64,000 nucleotides of DNA, taken from NCBI RefSeq assembly GCF_000696305.2, contig NZ_AOMT01000005.1, forward strand, positions 62,001 through 126,000. Reading direction: 5' to 3'. Origin of the DNA: Moraxella bovoculi 237. GTDB lineage: Bacteria > Pseudomonadota > Gammaproteobacteria > Pseudomonadales > Moraxellaceae. Made by a program: the position numbers and the translations under genes. The notes beneath the pieces are model-generated. The model did not search any database. It was not told the origin of the DNA and saw only the letters and a program-made list of their open reading frames with translations. Within the stretch, counting starts at the first letter, position 1, and the number at the start of each line of letters is the position of its first letter. Shown here piece by piece: positions 38,252 through 47,377 of this stretch.

Positions 38252-39322
38252 TCACACCTGTCTGCGAGTAGGTTCATTCAAGTTGTGCGCAAGGGCATAA
38301 AGCACCACCGTGGCGAATGCACCTTTAGGTAGTTCAAAATTTAGCTCTAGATTGCCATCGATCCATTGCCAATTCATATCACTGATTAATAATCGTGTGG
38401 CGCGTCTTGATGCTTTTACACCTACCTTTTGTAGGCCTTGGATGAGCGTATTGTATTTGACATCGTTAAATACTTGATTTTCAAGAGCGAGCGCATCGTC
38501 AGTGGCTTTATTATCGCCCATGCCATATAGCGAGATGGTAGGGTGAATGTCTTTGGCGTCAAGGCGGGCTCGTATCTCATCATCGAGTTGGGCGGTGAAT
38601 ACCGAGCCTGTACCGTTCAGGTTAAATACATCGCCTGTCAGACCTTTATCCCATGTGTGATTGGCGACCCTCAATGCCAAAATTTCATTAAACAAATGGC
38701 TGCGCGTGGCAGAGATGAGCATGCCATGACGTTCTAGGTCTTTTTTGTGGGGTTTATAGGGTTTGGCGCTGTTTATGATTTTATCAAAAAAATCCTGCGA
38801 CTTGGTTAGATTACCGCCATCATGCCCAAATCGTTGTTCTCCAAAATAATTTGGCACCCCGTGAGCTGCGATGTCTGACAGCTGGGCCTCGATATCATCT
38901 ACCTTGCCTTGCACGTCTCTTAAAGTAATCGTGAAGTAGTTGGATTTATGCGTGCCGCGATTTAATTTTCTGCCATGCCAATGACTTTGCAGAATCTCAA
39001 TCTTCTCATCTTGTTGTAATTTATCAGCAATAAAATCGCCAAAATCCACACTGGGCGCAGTTTTCTTGGGCAAGCGTAGGCTGTACCATTGATGAGTCTC
39101 GGCGTGACGGTCTTTTAGCCCAGAATAGCCCACATCGCGCACAGGAATCTCCGCCCATTCAGACAGCAGACGTGCGACGAAGACGGTATTCATGTTAATC
39201 TTTTTAATATTCAGCCACAGATGCTCACCCGCACCATCAAAATCAATGTCCATACGTTCGGTGACGATAAAATCGGCAGGTGATTGTTTAAAAGTGGCGC
39301 TGATGATGGTGGGTGTTTTCAT
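38252..39322 (-). CDS. truD: tRNA pseudouridine(13) synthase TruD
   Basis: Modifies U13 of tRNA-Glu. The TruD signature around the catalytic Asp is visible (YSGLKDRHAETHQW, D71). NYFGEQRFGHDGGN and the later RATRLLI block follow, with the family's characteristic insertion domain between. The product is 356 residues (E. coli 349). It is a minus-strand gene divergent from the acyl-CoA dehydrogenase gene. The stop lies 100 bases from the start of the VanY-like gene, which has its own -10. Confidence 0.95.
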   Translation of the reverse strand: MKTPTIISATFKQSPADFIVTERMDIDFDGAGEHLWLNIKKINMNTVFVARLLSEWAEIPVRDVGYSGLKDRHAETHQWYSLRLPKKTAPSVDFGDFIADKLQQDEKIEILQSHWHGRKLNRGTHKSNYFTITLRDVQGKVDDIEAQLSDIAAHGVPNYFGEQRFGHDGGNLTKSQDFFDKIINSAKPYKPHKKDLERHGMLISATRSHLFNEILALRVANHTWDKGLTGDVFNLNGTGSVFTAQLDDEIRARLDAKDIHPTISLYGMGDNKATDDALALENQVFNDVKYNTLIQGLQKVGVKASRRATRLLISDMNWQWIDGNLELNFELPKGAFATVVLYALAHNLNEPTRRQV

Positions 39323-39648
39323 GGGCGGCTTGATGATTAAAATTTATTATTTGGAATAGTGGTTTATTAAAGTGGCTATTAAAGCATGAAATGATTTATT
39401 TGCCAAATTTTTTACTCCTTAAAAGTGCATTTTGGGAAATAAAAAAAATGAAAATCAACAAACCTATTGGCAAGCGCATAAAATGACTGCTGAGTCTGTC
39501 TAAGCGATTGCAAGTTTAAACCCTTTGTTTTAGAGTAAATAATTAGTAAGTGATTTAGACAGTTGCCCGCCGAATCTTTATCTTGACCGAGACATTAAAA
39601 TATGTTTTTATAAAGGATAAAGAGTGGCTCTAAAAAAGGAAGTTTATT
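39323..39648. other. Divergent intergenic region truD / acyl-CoA dehydrogenase
   Basis: No gene is seen in this AT-rich 326-base stretch. It holds an 8-base inverted pair CTGTCTAA (39496-39503) and TTAGACAG (39555-39562), and a palindrome GTTTAAAC at 39514-39521. TTGACC at 39583-39588 precedes TATAAA (39609-39614), but with a 20-base spacer. These could be operator and promoter parts for the dehydrogenase gene; none is certain. Confidence 0.4.
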
Positions 39649-41418
39649 ATGACGTTAAATTATTCAGCACCGCTAGATGAGATGCGTTTTACCCTAAAGG
39701 ACGTGTTCGATGCCCCGACGTTTTGGAAAAATACACCCAGCCTGTCGCACATGGATACAGATACGGTGGACATGATTTTAGATGAGATGGCAAAATTTAG
39801 CCGTGACGTATTATTACCACTGAATCAGTCAGGTGATGATGAGAGTGCAAAATACTTAGGCGACGGCAAGGTCTCCACACCGAGTGGCTTTCAAGATGCA
39901 TTCAAGCAGTACAGCGACATGGGCTGGATTGGCTTGGGCGGTGATCCAGACTTTGGCGGGCAAGGCATGCCAAAGATGGTGACCATGCTCACCGAGGAGA
40001 TGATGTTCTCTGCCAATCAGGCGTTTGCGCTGTATCCGAACCTGACAGTCGGGGCGACGCTATGCTTGTTGGCTAACGGCAGCGATGAGCAAAAGGCGCT
40101 ATACCTGCCAAAACTATACTCAGGAGAATGGTCTGGCACGATGTGTCTGACCGAGGCGCATGCAGGCACGGATCTTGGCATCATCAAGACGCGAGCCACG
40201 CCGAATGATGATGGCTCCTATGCGATCACAGGCACCAAAATTTTCATCACAGGCGGTGAGCATGATTTGACAGAAAATATCGTGCATCTGGTGCTTGCCA
40301 AGACACCGGATGCACCCGCTGGTTCTAAGGGTATTTCGCTTTTTATTGTGCCAAAATTCCTAGTTAATGACGATGGTGCATTAGGCGAGCGTAACGGCGT
40401 AGCAGCTGGATCGATTGAGCATAAGATGGGCATTAAGGCATCGGCAACTTGTGTGATGAATTTCGATAATGCCAAAGGCTATATGGTTGGCGCTGAGAAC
40501 ACGGGACTTGCCACGATGTTCGTCATGATGAACTATGAACGCGTCACGATGGGACTTCAGGGTCTGGGTGCAAGCGTATTGGCTTATCAAAATGCCGCCG
40601 CCTATGCCAAGGATCGCCTACAGGGCAGACATGATGATGGCATCAAAAATACCGATAAAGCCGCTGATCCAATCATTGGGTTCGGTGATGTGCGTCGCAT
40701 GCTCCTAAATGCCAAGACCAATAGTGTCGCCTCACGAACTTTCGCCATGTATGTGGCGCGAGAGCTAGACATTGCCAAATTCAGCGACGATGCGCAGGCG
40801 AAATCAGCTGCCGCTGCCAAGGTTGCATTATTAACCCCGATTGCCAAGGCGTTTTTGACAGACATGGCGTTCAACGCCACCATCGACTGTCAGCAGGTAT
40901 TTGGTGGTCATGGTTACATCAAAGAATGGGGTATGGAGCAGATCGTGCGTGACACACGCATCAGTCAGATCTATGAAGGCACGAATGGTATCCAAGCTTT
41001 GGACTTATTGGGCCGTAAGGTGGTTAAAAACAATGCGGTAGCGATCTTTGCGCTGATTGACGAGATTAATGAAGCTTGTCAAGATATTGATCACGCCATC
41101 AAGGATGCGACCATCTCGGCCGCCAAGCGTGTTAAATTCTTGACCGAGCAGCTACTGACTACTGCCAAGACAGACGCTCATGCCATCAATGCCTCAGCCG
41201 TGGATTATCTGCATACCGTGGGTTATCTGTGCTATGCTTATATGTATGTGCTTATCGCACGGGCATGCCAAGGCAAGCCAGGTGAGTTTTATGAAGAGCG
41301 CCTAAAACTCGCGGAATACTTTATCCAAAGGATCTTGCCAAAACTTTATGCACATGCCGACATGGCGCAGGCAGGCTCATCAAGCATCATGGCATTTGAT
41401 GATGAGTTTTTTGTTTGA
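39649..41418 (+). CDS. Acyl-CoA dehydrogenase with C-terminal extension (DmdC/AcdA-like)
   Basis: An FAD-dependent dehydrogenase of 589 residues, longer than the 380-residue standard form because of an N-terminal extension and a C-terminal helical domain. Signature blocks CLTEAHAGTDLG and FGGHGYIKEWGMEQIVRD are present, and the catalytic-Glu region IYEGTNGIQALDLLG near residue 440. Long forms like this oxidise fatty acyl-CoA, or 3-methylmercaptopropionyl-CoA in DmdC; the sequence alone does not tell which. ATG 39649 follows AAGGAAG. It is monocistronic, with a terminator at 41434-41459. No partner beta-oxidation genes are adjacent. Confidence 0.92.
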   Translation: MTLNYSAPLDEMRFTLKDVFDAPTFWKNTPSLSHMDTDTVDMILDEMAKFSRDVLLPLNQSGDDESAKYLGDGKVSTPSGFQDAFKQYSDMGWIGLGGDPDFGGQGMPKMVTMLTEEMMFSANQAFALYPNLTVGATLCLLANGSDEQKALYLPKLYSGEWSGTMCLTEAHAGTDLGIIKTRATPNDDGSYAITGTKIFITGGEHDLTENIVHLVLAKTPDAPAGSKGISLFIVPKFLVNDDGALGERNGVAAGSIEHKMGIKASATCVMNFDNAKGYMVGAENTGLATMFVMMNYERVTMGLQGLGASVLAYQNAAAYAKDRLQGRHDDGIKNTDKAADPIIGFGDVRRMLLNAKTNSVASRTFAMYVARELDIAKFSDDAQAKSAAAAKVALLTPIAKAFLTDMAFNATIDCQQVFGGHGYIKEWGMEQIVRDTRISQIYEGTNGIQALDLLGRKVVKNNAVAIFALIDEINEACQDIDHAIKDATISAAKRVKFLTEQLLTTAKTDAHAINASAVDYLHTVGYLCYAYMYVLIARACQGKPGEFYEERLKLAEYFIQRILPKLYAHADMAQAGSSSIMAFDDEFFV

Positions 41419-41433
41419 CTGAATAAACTTAAC

Positions 41434-41459
41434 AAAAGGGCAGAGCGATCTGCCTTTTT
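41434..41459 (+). terminator. Rho-independent terminator after the acyl-CoA dehydrogenase
   Basis: GGCAGA / TCTGCC stem with GCGA loop, extended by A/T pairs, followed by five T. Confidence 0.8.
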
Positions 41460-41477
41460 GTTTTGGATGCTTGATGA

Positions 41478-41816
41478 TCATTTATGTTCACAAGTTAAAG
41501 GTTTTAGTTCACCATCAACCAAATCTACCAGCATCGGTTTACCGTCTTTATCAATCTTTCGATGAGCATAATTTGCCTGTGCATAACATTCTGCCAAGCC
41601 TTCAGCGAACAGATAACTGCTGGCGGCAGGGTAGAGTGAGGTGATGTAATTGTGTGAATTTTTGAGAATCGACGGTTGAAGATTGACTTGTTCTTCAGGC
41701 GAGAATTCTGCCTTGGTGAAGGCGGATTTGACCAATCTGTCCTGTTTGTCCTTTAGTATCCAAACTTTCACGCTGCTTTTATTATGGTATTTATCCTGAT
41801 GAATGTTCATAAGCAT
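41478..41816 (-). CDS. Unrecognised small protein
   Basis: A 112-residue protein I cannot place in a family. It has no signal peptide or membrane segment from the listed start. It begins with a polar region and a strand SVKVWILKD. A central region rich in Ser/Tyr/Leu (NYITSLYPAASSYLFAEGLAECYAQ) and a Cys near the C-terminus (LTCEHK) follow, giving two Cys in total. ATG 41810 is an alternative start two codons in. Ribosome sites are weak for both. It lies between the terminator of the acyl-CoA dehydrogenase gene and that of pckG, so it is an isolated unit. It could be the C-terminal remnant of a longer exported protein. Confidence 0.55.
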   Translation of the reverse strand: MLMNIHQDKYHNKSSVKVWILKDKQDRLVKSAFTKAEFSPEEQVNLQPSILKNSHNYITSLYPAASSYLFAEGLAECYAQANYAHRKIDKDGKPMLVDLVDGELKPLTCEHK

Positions 41817-41911
41817 CCCATCATGTCGGCTTATTGTGAGGCGTTATTATGTTATTGTATCATGATTTAAGGTTGACCTTTTTTTGATATTTTATGATGA
41901 GTCTACAGACG

Positions 41912-41946
41912 AAAAAAAACGCCCCGATTTACGGAGCGTTTTTTTA
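41912..41946 (-). terminator. Rho-independent terminator after pckG
   Basis: Symmetrical stem AAAAAAACGC / GCGTTTTTTT with an inner CCG/CGG and ATTTA loop. It lies directly after the pckG stop on the minus strand. Confidence 0.85.
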
Positions 41947-41955
41947 GATCAGAAA

Positions 41956-43788
41956 TTATAGAGCTTGCACGTCATTTAGCAGTTTGGCTTGATGATTGAT
42001 CAAAGCCTGTGGCATGCGCTCGCCTAGTTTATTGAATAGGTCTTTGTGATCTTGCAGTTCTTTAACCCATGCAGCCTTATCTTGGCTAGTTACTAGGTTG
42101 AACTGCTGTTCGCTGAAGTCTGATTCTGCCCAGTTAATGTCGTTGTAGGTAGGAACAAGACCGATCGGGGTAACAACAGCATTAGCCTTGCCTTCGCAGC
42201 GGTTAATGATCCATTCTAGAACACGCATGTTCTGACCGAAACCAGGCCAGACGAAATCACCATTCTCGTCACGACGGAACCAGTTCACTTTGAACATTTT
42301 TGGCATTTGAGTGCCGTGTTCAGCGGTTAGTTTTTCAAGTTTTTCGCCCATTTCTAACCAGTTGGTGAAATAGTCTGCCATGTTGTAACCAGCGAATGGT
42401 AGCATCGCAAATGGATCGCGACGAACCACGCCTTGAGCACCTGTAGCGGCAGCAGTGGTTTCAGAACCCATGGTTGCGGCTTTATATACGCCGTCCACCC
42501 AGTCAAGGGATTCAGATACCAATGGCACAGTGTCAGCGCGACGACCACCAAAGATAAAGGCAGAGATAGGCACACCTTCAGGGTTTTCCCATTGTGGGTC
42601 GATAGATGGGCATTGAGCGGCAGATACGGTAAAGCGTGCGTTTGCGTGAGAAGCTTTCTCTTCGCCTGTATGTTTTTCACGTTTCCAGTTGATTAGGTTT
42701 TCTGGTGCTTCTTTGGTTTTGCCTTCCCACCATACTTCACCATCTTCAGTCATGGCGACGTTGGTGTAAATAACGTCTGAGCCTAGGGTGCTCATGCAGT
42801 TAGAGTTGGTTTTGGTATTTGTTCCTGGTGCTACGCCGAAGAAGCCTGCTTCTGGGTTGATGGCGTAAAGTCTGCCGTCCGCCGATGGCTTGATCCATGC
42901 GATGTCATCACCCACAGTTTCAACTTTCCAACCTTCGTAGCCTGCTGGTGGAATTAGCATGGCGAAGTTGGTCTTACCACAGGCAGATGGGAATGCTGCA
43001 GCGATGTAGTGTTTTTTGCCTTCTGGATTAGTAACGCCTAGGATTAGCATGTGTTCAGCCAGCCAGCCTTGTTCACGACCCATCACAGATGCAATACGAA
43101 GGGCTAGGCATTTTTTGCCAAGTAGAGCGTTACCGCCGTAACCTGAACCATAAGACCAGATTTCACGAGTCTCAGGGAAATGTACGATGTATTTGTCATC
43201 GTTGCAAGGCCATGCGACGTCTTTTTCGCCATCGCTTAATGGCTTACCAACAGAATGCACGCATGGTACAAATTCACCATCTGTTCCTAGTACATCATAG
43301 ACAGCCTTGCCCATGCGAGCCATCTTACGCATACTGACGACAACATAAGGGCTGTCGGTGATTTCAACACCGATGTGGGCAATGTGGCTACCCAGCGGAC
43401 CCATGCTAAACGGCACAACATACATGGTGCGACCCGCCATGCAGCCATTAAACTTCTCATTTAAAATTGCTCGCATTTCATCGGGGGCTTTCCAGTTGTT
43501 GGTAGCGCCAGCGTCAATTTCTTGTTCAGAGCAGATGAAAGTGCGGTCTTCAACACGCGCTACGTCTGATGGATCTGAGAAGGCCAAATAAGAATTGGGG
43601 TGTTTTTCTTGGTTTAATTTCACCATGGTGCCGTTATCAATCATTAGATTGATTAGGCGTTTGTGTTCTTCGTCTGAACCGTCACACCATTCGATGGCAG
43701 CAGGCTTAGTAAGCTGCGCAATCTCGTTGACCCAGTTTACTAGGGCTTGATGACGGACAAATTCTGCAGCATTAACGATGGTAGTCAT
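41956..43788 (-). CDS. pckG: Phosphoenolpyruvate carboxykinase (GTP)
   Basis: Converts oxaloacetate plus GTP to PEP in gluconeogenesis. This is the GTP-dependent form. The P-loop/active-site Cys block [24 protein letters not shown], the [15 protein letters not shown] block and [11 protein letters not shown] are present. ATG 43788 gives 610 residues, the usual length. The frame is open 11 codons further, but those residues are not family-like. The GTP form is the rarer type among gammaproteobacteria generally but is known in Moraxellaceae. Confidence 0.97.
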   Translation of the reverse strand: MTTIVNAAEFVRHQALVNWVNEIAQLTKPAAIEWCDGSDEEHKRLINLMIDNGTMVKLNQEKHPNSYLAFSDPSDVARVEDRTFICSEQEIDAGATNNWKAPDEMRAILNEKFNGCMAGRTMYVVPFSMGPLGSHIAHIGVEITDSPYVVVSMRKMARMGKAVYDVLGTDGEFVPCVHSVGKPLSDGEKDVAWPCNDDKYIVHFPETREIWSYGSGYGGNALLGKKCLALRIASVMGREQGWLAEHMLILGVTNPEGKKHYIAAAFPSACGKTNFAMLIPPAGYEGWKVETVGDDIAWIKPSADGRLYAINPEAGFFGVAPGTNTKTNSNCMSTLGSDVIYTNVAMTEDGEVWWEGKTKEAPENLINWKREKHTGEEKASHANARFTVSAAQCPSIDPQWENPEGVPISAFIFGGRRADTVPLVSESLDWVDGVYKAATMGSETTAAATGAQGVVRRDPFAMLPFAGYNMADYFTNWLEMGEKLEKLTAEHGTQMPKMFKVNWFRRDENGDFVWPGFGQNMRVLEWIINRCEGKANAVVTPIGLVPTYNDINWAESDFSEQQFNLVTSQDKAAWVKELQDHKDLFNKLGERMPQALINHQAKLLNDVQAL

Positions 43789-44149
43789 GTGATATCTCAT
43801 GAAAAATAAAGAATTAACCAACCAAAAAGGCGGGTTTAAAAAGTTTAATCTTGCCGAAACGAGACGGCTATTTTAATCATAAAGAGCTGACAGTATCGAC
43901 TGATTTTGTCTGGCATTGTTGTTAAAACAATATGACAGCCCTTAATTTTCTGCGTATTAAAACATATTTTGATACAATTGATAATAGATATTCATAAAAT
44001 AAATTATGGTATTTCTATATTTTATAATTAAATGGGGGATTGGTAGGCCATACATTTAACCAATAAATTGTAAGAAAATTTAAAAACTTGGCTTGTTTCC
44101 AACCAACATATGACAAAGCCTAAATTTCGTTAATTTAGGCTTGCTAGAG
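43789..44149. other. Intergenic region upstream of pckG
   Basis: No gene is seen. It is very AT-rich (especially 43955-44035) and contains the pckG leader on the minus strand and the hairpin after the thioesterase gene at 44116-44142. A TAAAAT (minus strand, near 43875) could be a -10 for pckG but lacks a good -35. Confidence 0.4.
44116..44142 (-). terminator. Hairpin after the thioesterase gene
   Basis: Perfect 11-base stem AAGCCTAAATT / AATTTAGGCTT with a 5-base loop, 8 bases past the stop. On the minus strand only a short T-rich stretch follows, so it is a likely but not classical terminator. Confidence 0.65.
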
Positions 44150-44695
44150 TCATTCGCTTGGATAAGGACGCAGCTTGTCAGCATTTACCCAAGACTGCAC
44201 CCATTCGTCAGGCGGCATGTTAATGTCGGATAGATTTAATGCGCTTAATACGGTTTTGGTGTCTATGGTCTTGCCCGTTTTGATGTTGGTGACGGCGGTG
44301 CGAAGCAGGGCGTGGCAGGTGCATTTACCCTTAACCCACATGGTCTGCTCAATATAGAACCAGCGTTCATCGACGGCGCACAGCCTGGTCTTCATGATGA
44401 CGTCATCAAAGGCACGAATTCTCTTGCGATACTGGATGGTGCTACCTGCCACCACCAGCCCCCATCGGTTTTGGATGAGTTTTTTACCAAGCCCTGTACG
44501 AATGGCAAAATCTGTTCGACCTAAATCAAATAGGGTAAATATTCGCCCGTTATTCATCTCAAGAAAGTTATCGATGTCGTTTAAGCGTGCCTTGAAGTGA
44601 TATTCACTGGTGTCGGTCAGATTCAGTGTGTCGCCTTGTTTGAAGTCGATTGAGCTTTTGACGATGGTTTTGGCAAGACGTAAAAAAGGATACAT
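44150..44695 (-). CDS. Hotdog-fold thioesterase family protein (THEM6/4HBT-like)
   Basis: A protein of 181 residues (187 if started at ATG 44713). It shows the hotdog thioesterase pattern: helix-start DIDNFLEMNNGRIFTLFDLGRTDF, then strands (LVVAGSTIQYRKRIRAFD, VIMKTRLCAVDERWFYIEQTMW and ALLRTAVTN). This matches the 4HBT-like/THEM6 group rather than YbgC. I prefer ATG 44695 because GGA lies seven bases upstream and the protein then begins MYPFLRLAK. Substrate is unknown, probably acyl-CoA. It follows rluB on the same strand after a terminator-like hairpin. Confidence 0.75.
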   Translation of the reverse strand: MYPFLRLAKTIVKSSIDFKQGDTLNLTDTSEYHFKARLNDIDNFLEMNNGRIFTLFDLGRTDFAIRTGLGKKLIQNRWGLVVAGSTIQYRKRIRAFDDVIMKTRLCAVDERWFYIEQTMWVKGKCTCHALLRTAVTNIKTGKTIDTKTVLSALNLSDINMPPDEWVQSWVNADKLRPYPSE

Positions 44696-44724
44696 AAACA
44701 ATTCCAAGTTCAAAAAGACAAACC

Positions 44725-44749
44725 AAAAGGCGATGATCTCGCCTTTTTT
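44725..44749. terminator. Hairpin terminator between rluB and the thioesterase gene
   Basis: AAAAGGCGA (44725-44733) pairs with TCGCCTTTT (44739-44747) around a 5-base loop, 4 bases beyond the ancestral rluB stop. Confidence 0.65.
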
Positions 44750-44857
44750 GGATTATGCTTTGTAAAAGTTGCGTTTTTTAGATTTGGGCTGCGCTGACGG
44801 CTGTCGCTGCTTGGGCGTTTTTTGTTACCGGTACGCTGTCTGCGCTTTTCTTCACGC

Positions 44858-45754
44858 TCATGGCGTTCGTGTTTTTGGCGACGAATTTCGCGAGATTTTT
44901 AGTGGTTTTTTGTGAATGCGTGCTTGTTTTTCTTTGGCGGCGGTGTTTAGACCTGTACCTATGCGTGGGCGCAATCCGACTGTCTCGATTAGTTTGCCGA
45001 TCTCTTTGGCATCAAGTTCAATGAATCGTCCTGTGCGCAGCTCTTTTGGTAAAATTACCGTGCCGTAGCGAGTACGAATTAGGCGCGATACTTTAAGTTC
45101 TTGAGACTCAAACATACGGCGAACTTCACGCTTGCGACCTTCTTTGATCTTAACGTGATACCATTTATTGACGCCTGTGCCGCCGCCTTCTTTGATGTCA
45201 TCGAACTTTGCCATACCGTCTTCTAGCTCGACGCCACGGGTCAAATTCTGAGAAATCTTGGGGGTAACTTCACCAAGCACACGCACGGCATACTCACGAG
45301 TTACTTCACTTGATGGGTGCATGAGGCGGTGCGCCAGCTCACCATCGTTGGTGAATAGTAATAGTCCTGATGAGTTGATGTCTAGGCGTCCTACCATTAC
45401 CCATCTGTCGCCGGTTAGCTTGGGCAGACGGTCAAAAACAGTGGGGCGACCCTCTGGATCTGAAGCTGATGAAATCTCGCCCTCAGGCTTGTAATAAGCG
45501 ATGATACGGCGGCGTTTTTCGCGTTCTGCCTTGATGTGTACTAGGCGACCATCGACACGAATCTCATCCATCGCGCTGGCACGATCGCCAAGCGTGGCTA
45601 TGCTACCGTTGATAGAAACACGTCCTGATTTGATGATCTCTTCGAGTCCACGGCGAGAGCCTAGACCCATGCGGGCAAGTAGTTTTTGAAGTTTTTCGCC
45701 TTCTGGGCGTGCATTATCGGTGGGGGTTTCGATGATGTCTGGCGTGTCGGTCAT
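44858..45754 (-). CDS. rluB: 23S rRNA pseudouridine(2605) synthase RluB
   Basis: A RsuA-family pseudouridine synthase. An N-terminal S4 RNA-binding domain (KLQKLLARMGLGSRRGLEEII) is followed by the catalytic domain with VGRLDINSSGLLLFTNDG (catalytic Asp), the YAVRV block and GRKREVRRMFE. The catalytic part is complete in 298 residues. The C-terminal basic tail is disrupted: an extra A in the run at 44896-44900 brings an early TGA. The typical tail continues in the next frame and then, after a compensating shift near 44813-44823, in the original frame to TAA at 44753. A 7-base inverted repeat (45778-45795) lies in its leader. Confidence 0.88.
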   Translation of the reverse strand: MTDTPDIIETPTDNARPEGEKLQKLLARMGLGSRRGLEEIIKSGRVSINGSIATLGDRASAMDEIRVDGRLVHIKAEREKRRRIIAYYKPEGEISSASDPEGRPTVFDRLPKLTGDRWVMVGRLDINSSGLLLFTNDGELAHRLMHPSSEVTREYAVRVLGEVTPKISQNLTRGVELEDGMAKFDDIKEGGGTGVNKWYHVKIKEGRKREVRRMFESQELKVSRLIRTRYGTVILPKELRTGRFIELDAKEIGKLIETVGLRPRIGTGLNTAAKEKQARIHKKPLKISRNSSPKTRTP

Positions 45755-45777
45755 GATGGTGTCCTGTGGTTGGAAAA

Positions 45778-45795
45778 TAACATTTCACAATGTTA
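45778..45795 (-). repeat. Leader inverted repeat of rluB
   Basis: TAACATT (45778-45784) and AATGTTA (45789-45795) with a 4-base loop, 24 bases before the rluB start. A similar AACATT-N5-AATGTT occurs at 27236-27251, so chance in AT-rich sequence is possible. Confidence 0.4.
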
Positions 45796-45876
45796 AAAGA
45801 TCAATGATAAGACTTTTGGGTTAAATTAGCAAGTAAAATCTGTATTGATGTGTAAGTACATTAATTAACAGGTGAT

Positions 45877-46485
45877 TTAGCCATTTACTTTTAGACTCTG
45901 TAAGTCAGGCAATGGCGGCAATTCATCTAGGCTTGCCAATCCAAATGCATCCAAGAATGCTGGTGTGGTATGTAGCAGTGCTGGGCGACCGAGTGTGTCT
46001 TTATATCCTTTCTCCATGATCCAGCCCTTATCGAACAGCTGTCTTAGGATGTTACTTGACACGGTAACGCCACGCACCTGCTCGATGTCAGAGCGTGTGA
46101 CGGGCTGCTTGTAGGCGATGACGCTCAAGGTCTCAAGTAGGGCTTGGCTTAGGCTTTCAAGACGCTCTGGAAAAATCTGCTGAATGAGCCGAGAATAACT
46201 GTCCTTGATCTGCAGGCGGTATCCGCTCGCGGTCTTGCCTAGGGTGAGTACGCTACCCGACAGTCGCTCTTTTAGGATGATTAGCGCCATTTGGAGCTCA
46301 TCACTACTCATAGATAGGTGTTTTTTTAGATCTTGATCGGTTAGGGGTGTTTCGCTTGCGTGTAGTAGCACCTCGATATAGCGACTTAGTGCTTCGGCGG
46401 TGGCGTGCGACTCGAGCAGCTCTTTATGGCTGTCTTGTTTTGTTGATTCAACATCTAAAGTAAGTGGTGTTAGGGTGTTTTGCAT
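45877..46485 (-). CDS. scpB: Segregation and condensation protein B
   Basis: Winged-helix partner of ScpA in the SMC-ScpAB chromosome condensation complex. The 202-residue protein shows the two winged-helix modules with the characteristic ETLSVIAYKQPVTRSDIEQVRGV block (about residues 125-145) and the following LFDKGWIMEKGYKDTLGRPALLHTT. It starts three bases after the scpA stop, forming a scpA-scpB pair. rluB follows after about 120 bases, the common scpA-scpB-rluB order. Confidence 0.94.
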   Translation of the reverse strand: MQNTLTPLTLDVESTKQDSHKELLESHATAEALSRYIEVLLHASETPLTDQDLKKHLSMSSDELQMALIILKERLSGSVLTLGKTASGYRLQIKDSYSRLIQQIFPERLESLSQALLETLSVIAYKQPVTRSDIEQVRGVTVSSNILRQLFDKGWIMEKGYKDTLGRPALLHTTPAFLDAFGLASLDELPPLPDLQSLKVNG

Positions 46486-46488
46486 GGG

Positions 46489-47373
46489 TTAATGTAGCCA
46501 GTATAGGGTTTGTTCGCCGATGGCATGACCGGTGTTGTCGATGCTTGACAGGGTGTTTTTGGCGCGTTTTTCGGTGGTTTGAAGTGCGTAGTTGTGCGCA
46601 CTTTCGTCATCGAAGTCATCGCTGTACTCACTAAGACCGACCAAGCCGCGCTTAATCAGCTCAAGCACCGCCACGAAGCTTACCACCACGCCAAGCTTGC
46701 CTTGGGTGGGTTCTAGCAGCTCTTTGAAAGTGGATGAGCCTTTTTCGCTGAGCATTCGGGTGATGTTGGCGATGCGCTCGGGCAGTGGCACGGGATCCAC
46801 ATTGACTGTGTGCATCTGATAATCAGGCTTAATCTGCATGGTGACGAGGCTGTTAACGAGAATCTGCGGAGAGTATTTTGGCAGTTCGGCGCGCATCGCC
46901 TCGATGCTGGGCAAGCTGGTAAATGCCAAAAACACATCTCTTTCTAGTCGTATCAACCTATCAAGCCTTTGAGCAGCTTCTTTGATCTGAGCGTATTCTT
47001 CGAGTTTTCTGATGAGTCTTGCTTTGGGGTTTACCCCTTCATCATCAATATCTGGCTGTGGCAATAACAGCTCACTCTTGATGGCGATGAGCGTGCCCGC
47101 CATCAACAGATAATCGCCCGCCAATTCAAAATATTCTTCATCCAAGTCTTTGATGTAGCTTAAGTATTGTTCCGTAATGGGTAAAATGGCGGTCTCGGTC
47201 AGATCGAAGTTGTTTTTCTTAACCAAATACAACAAAAAATCAAGCGGGCCGGCAAATTGCTCAAGCCAAATCGCAAAAGCCTGCGGGGGGATGTATAAGT
47301 CATCGGGCAGGCTCTCAACAGGCGTATCAAAGATGCGAATGGTCTTAGCATCTTGTACTTGGGCGGTATCCAT
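46489..47373 (-). CDS. scpA: Segregation and condensation protein A
   Basis: Kleisin subunit that bridges the SMC heads. The FAGPLDFLLYLVKKNNFDL block (about 40-58) and the following ISYI.LDEEYFELAGDYLLMAGTLIAIKSELLLP stretch are the family hallmark. The C-terminal winged helix includes FVAVLELIKRGLV. The frame is open for 38 more codons inside trpS, but ATG 47373 lies four bases after the trpS stop and gives 294 residues, so it is preferred. A Shine-Dalgarno is not obvious, which suggests translational coupling with trpS. Confidence 0.92.
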   Translation of the reverse strand: MDTAQVQDAKTIRIFDTPVESLPDDLYIPPQAFAIWLEQFAGPLDFLLYLVKKNNFDLTETAILPITEQYLSYIKDLDEEYFELAGDYLLMAGTLIAIKSELLLPQPDIDDEGVNPKARLIRKLEEYAQIKEAAQRLDRLIRLERDVFLAFTSLPSIEAMRAELPKYSPQILVNSLVTMQIKPDYQMHTVNVDPVPLPERIANITRMLSEKGSSTFKELLEPTQGKLGVVVSFVAVLELIKRGLVGLSEYSDDFDDESAHNYALQTTEKRAKNTLSSIDNTGHAIGEQTLYWLH

Positions 47374-47377
47374 CACG

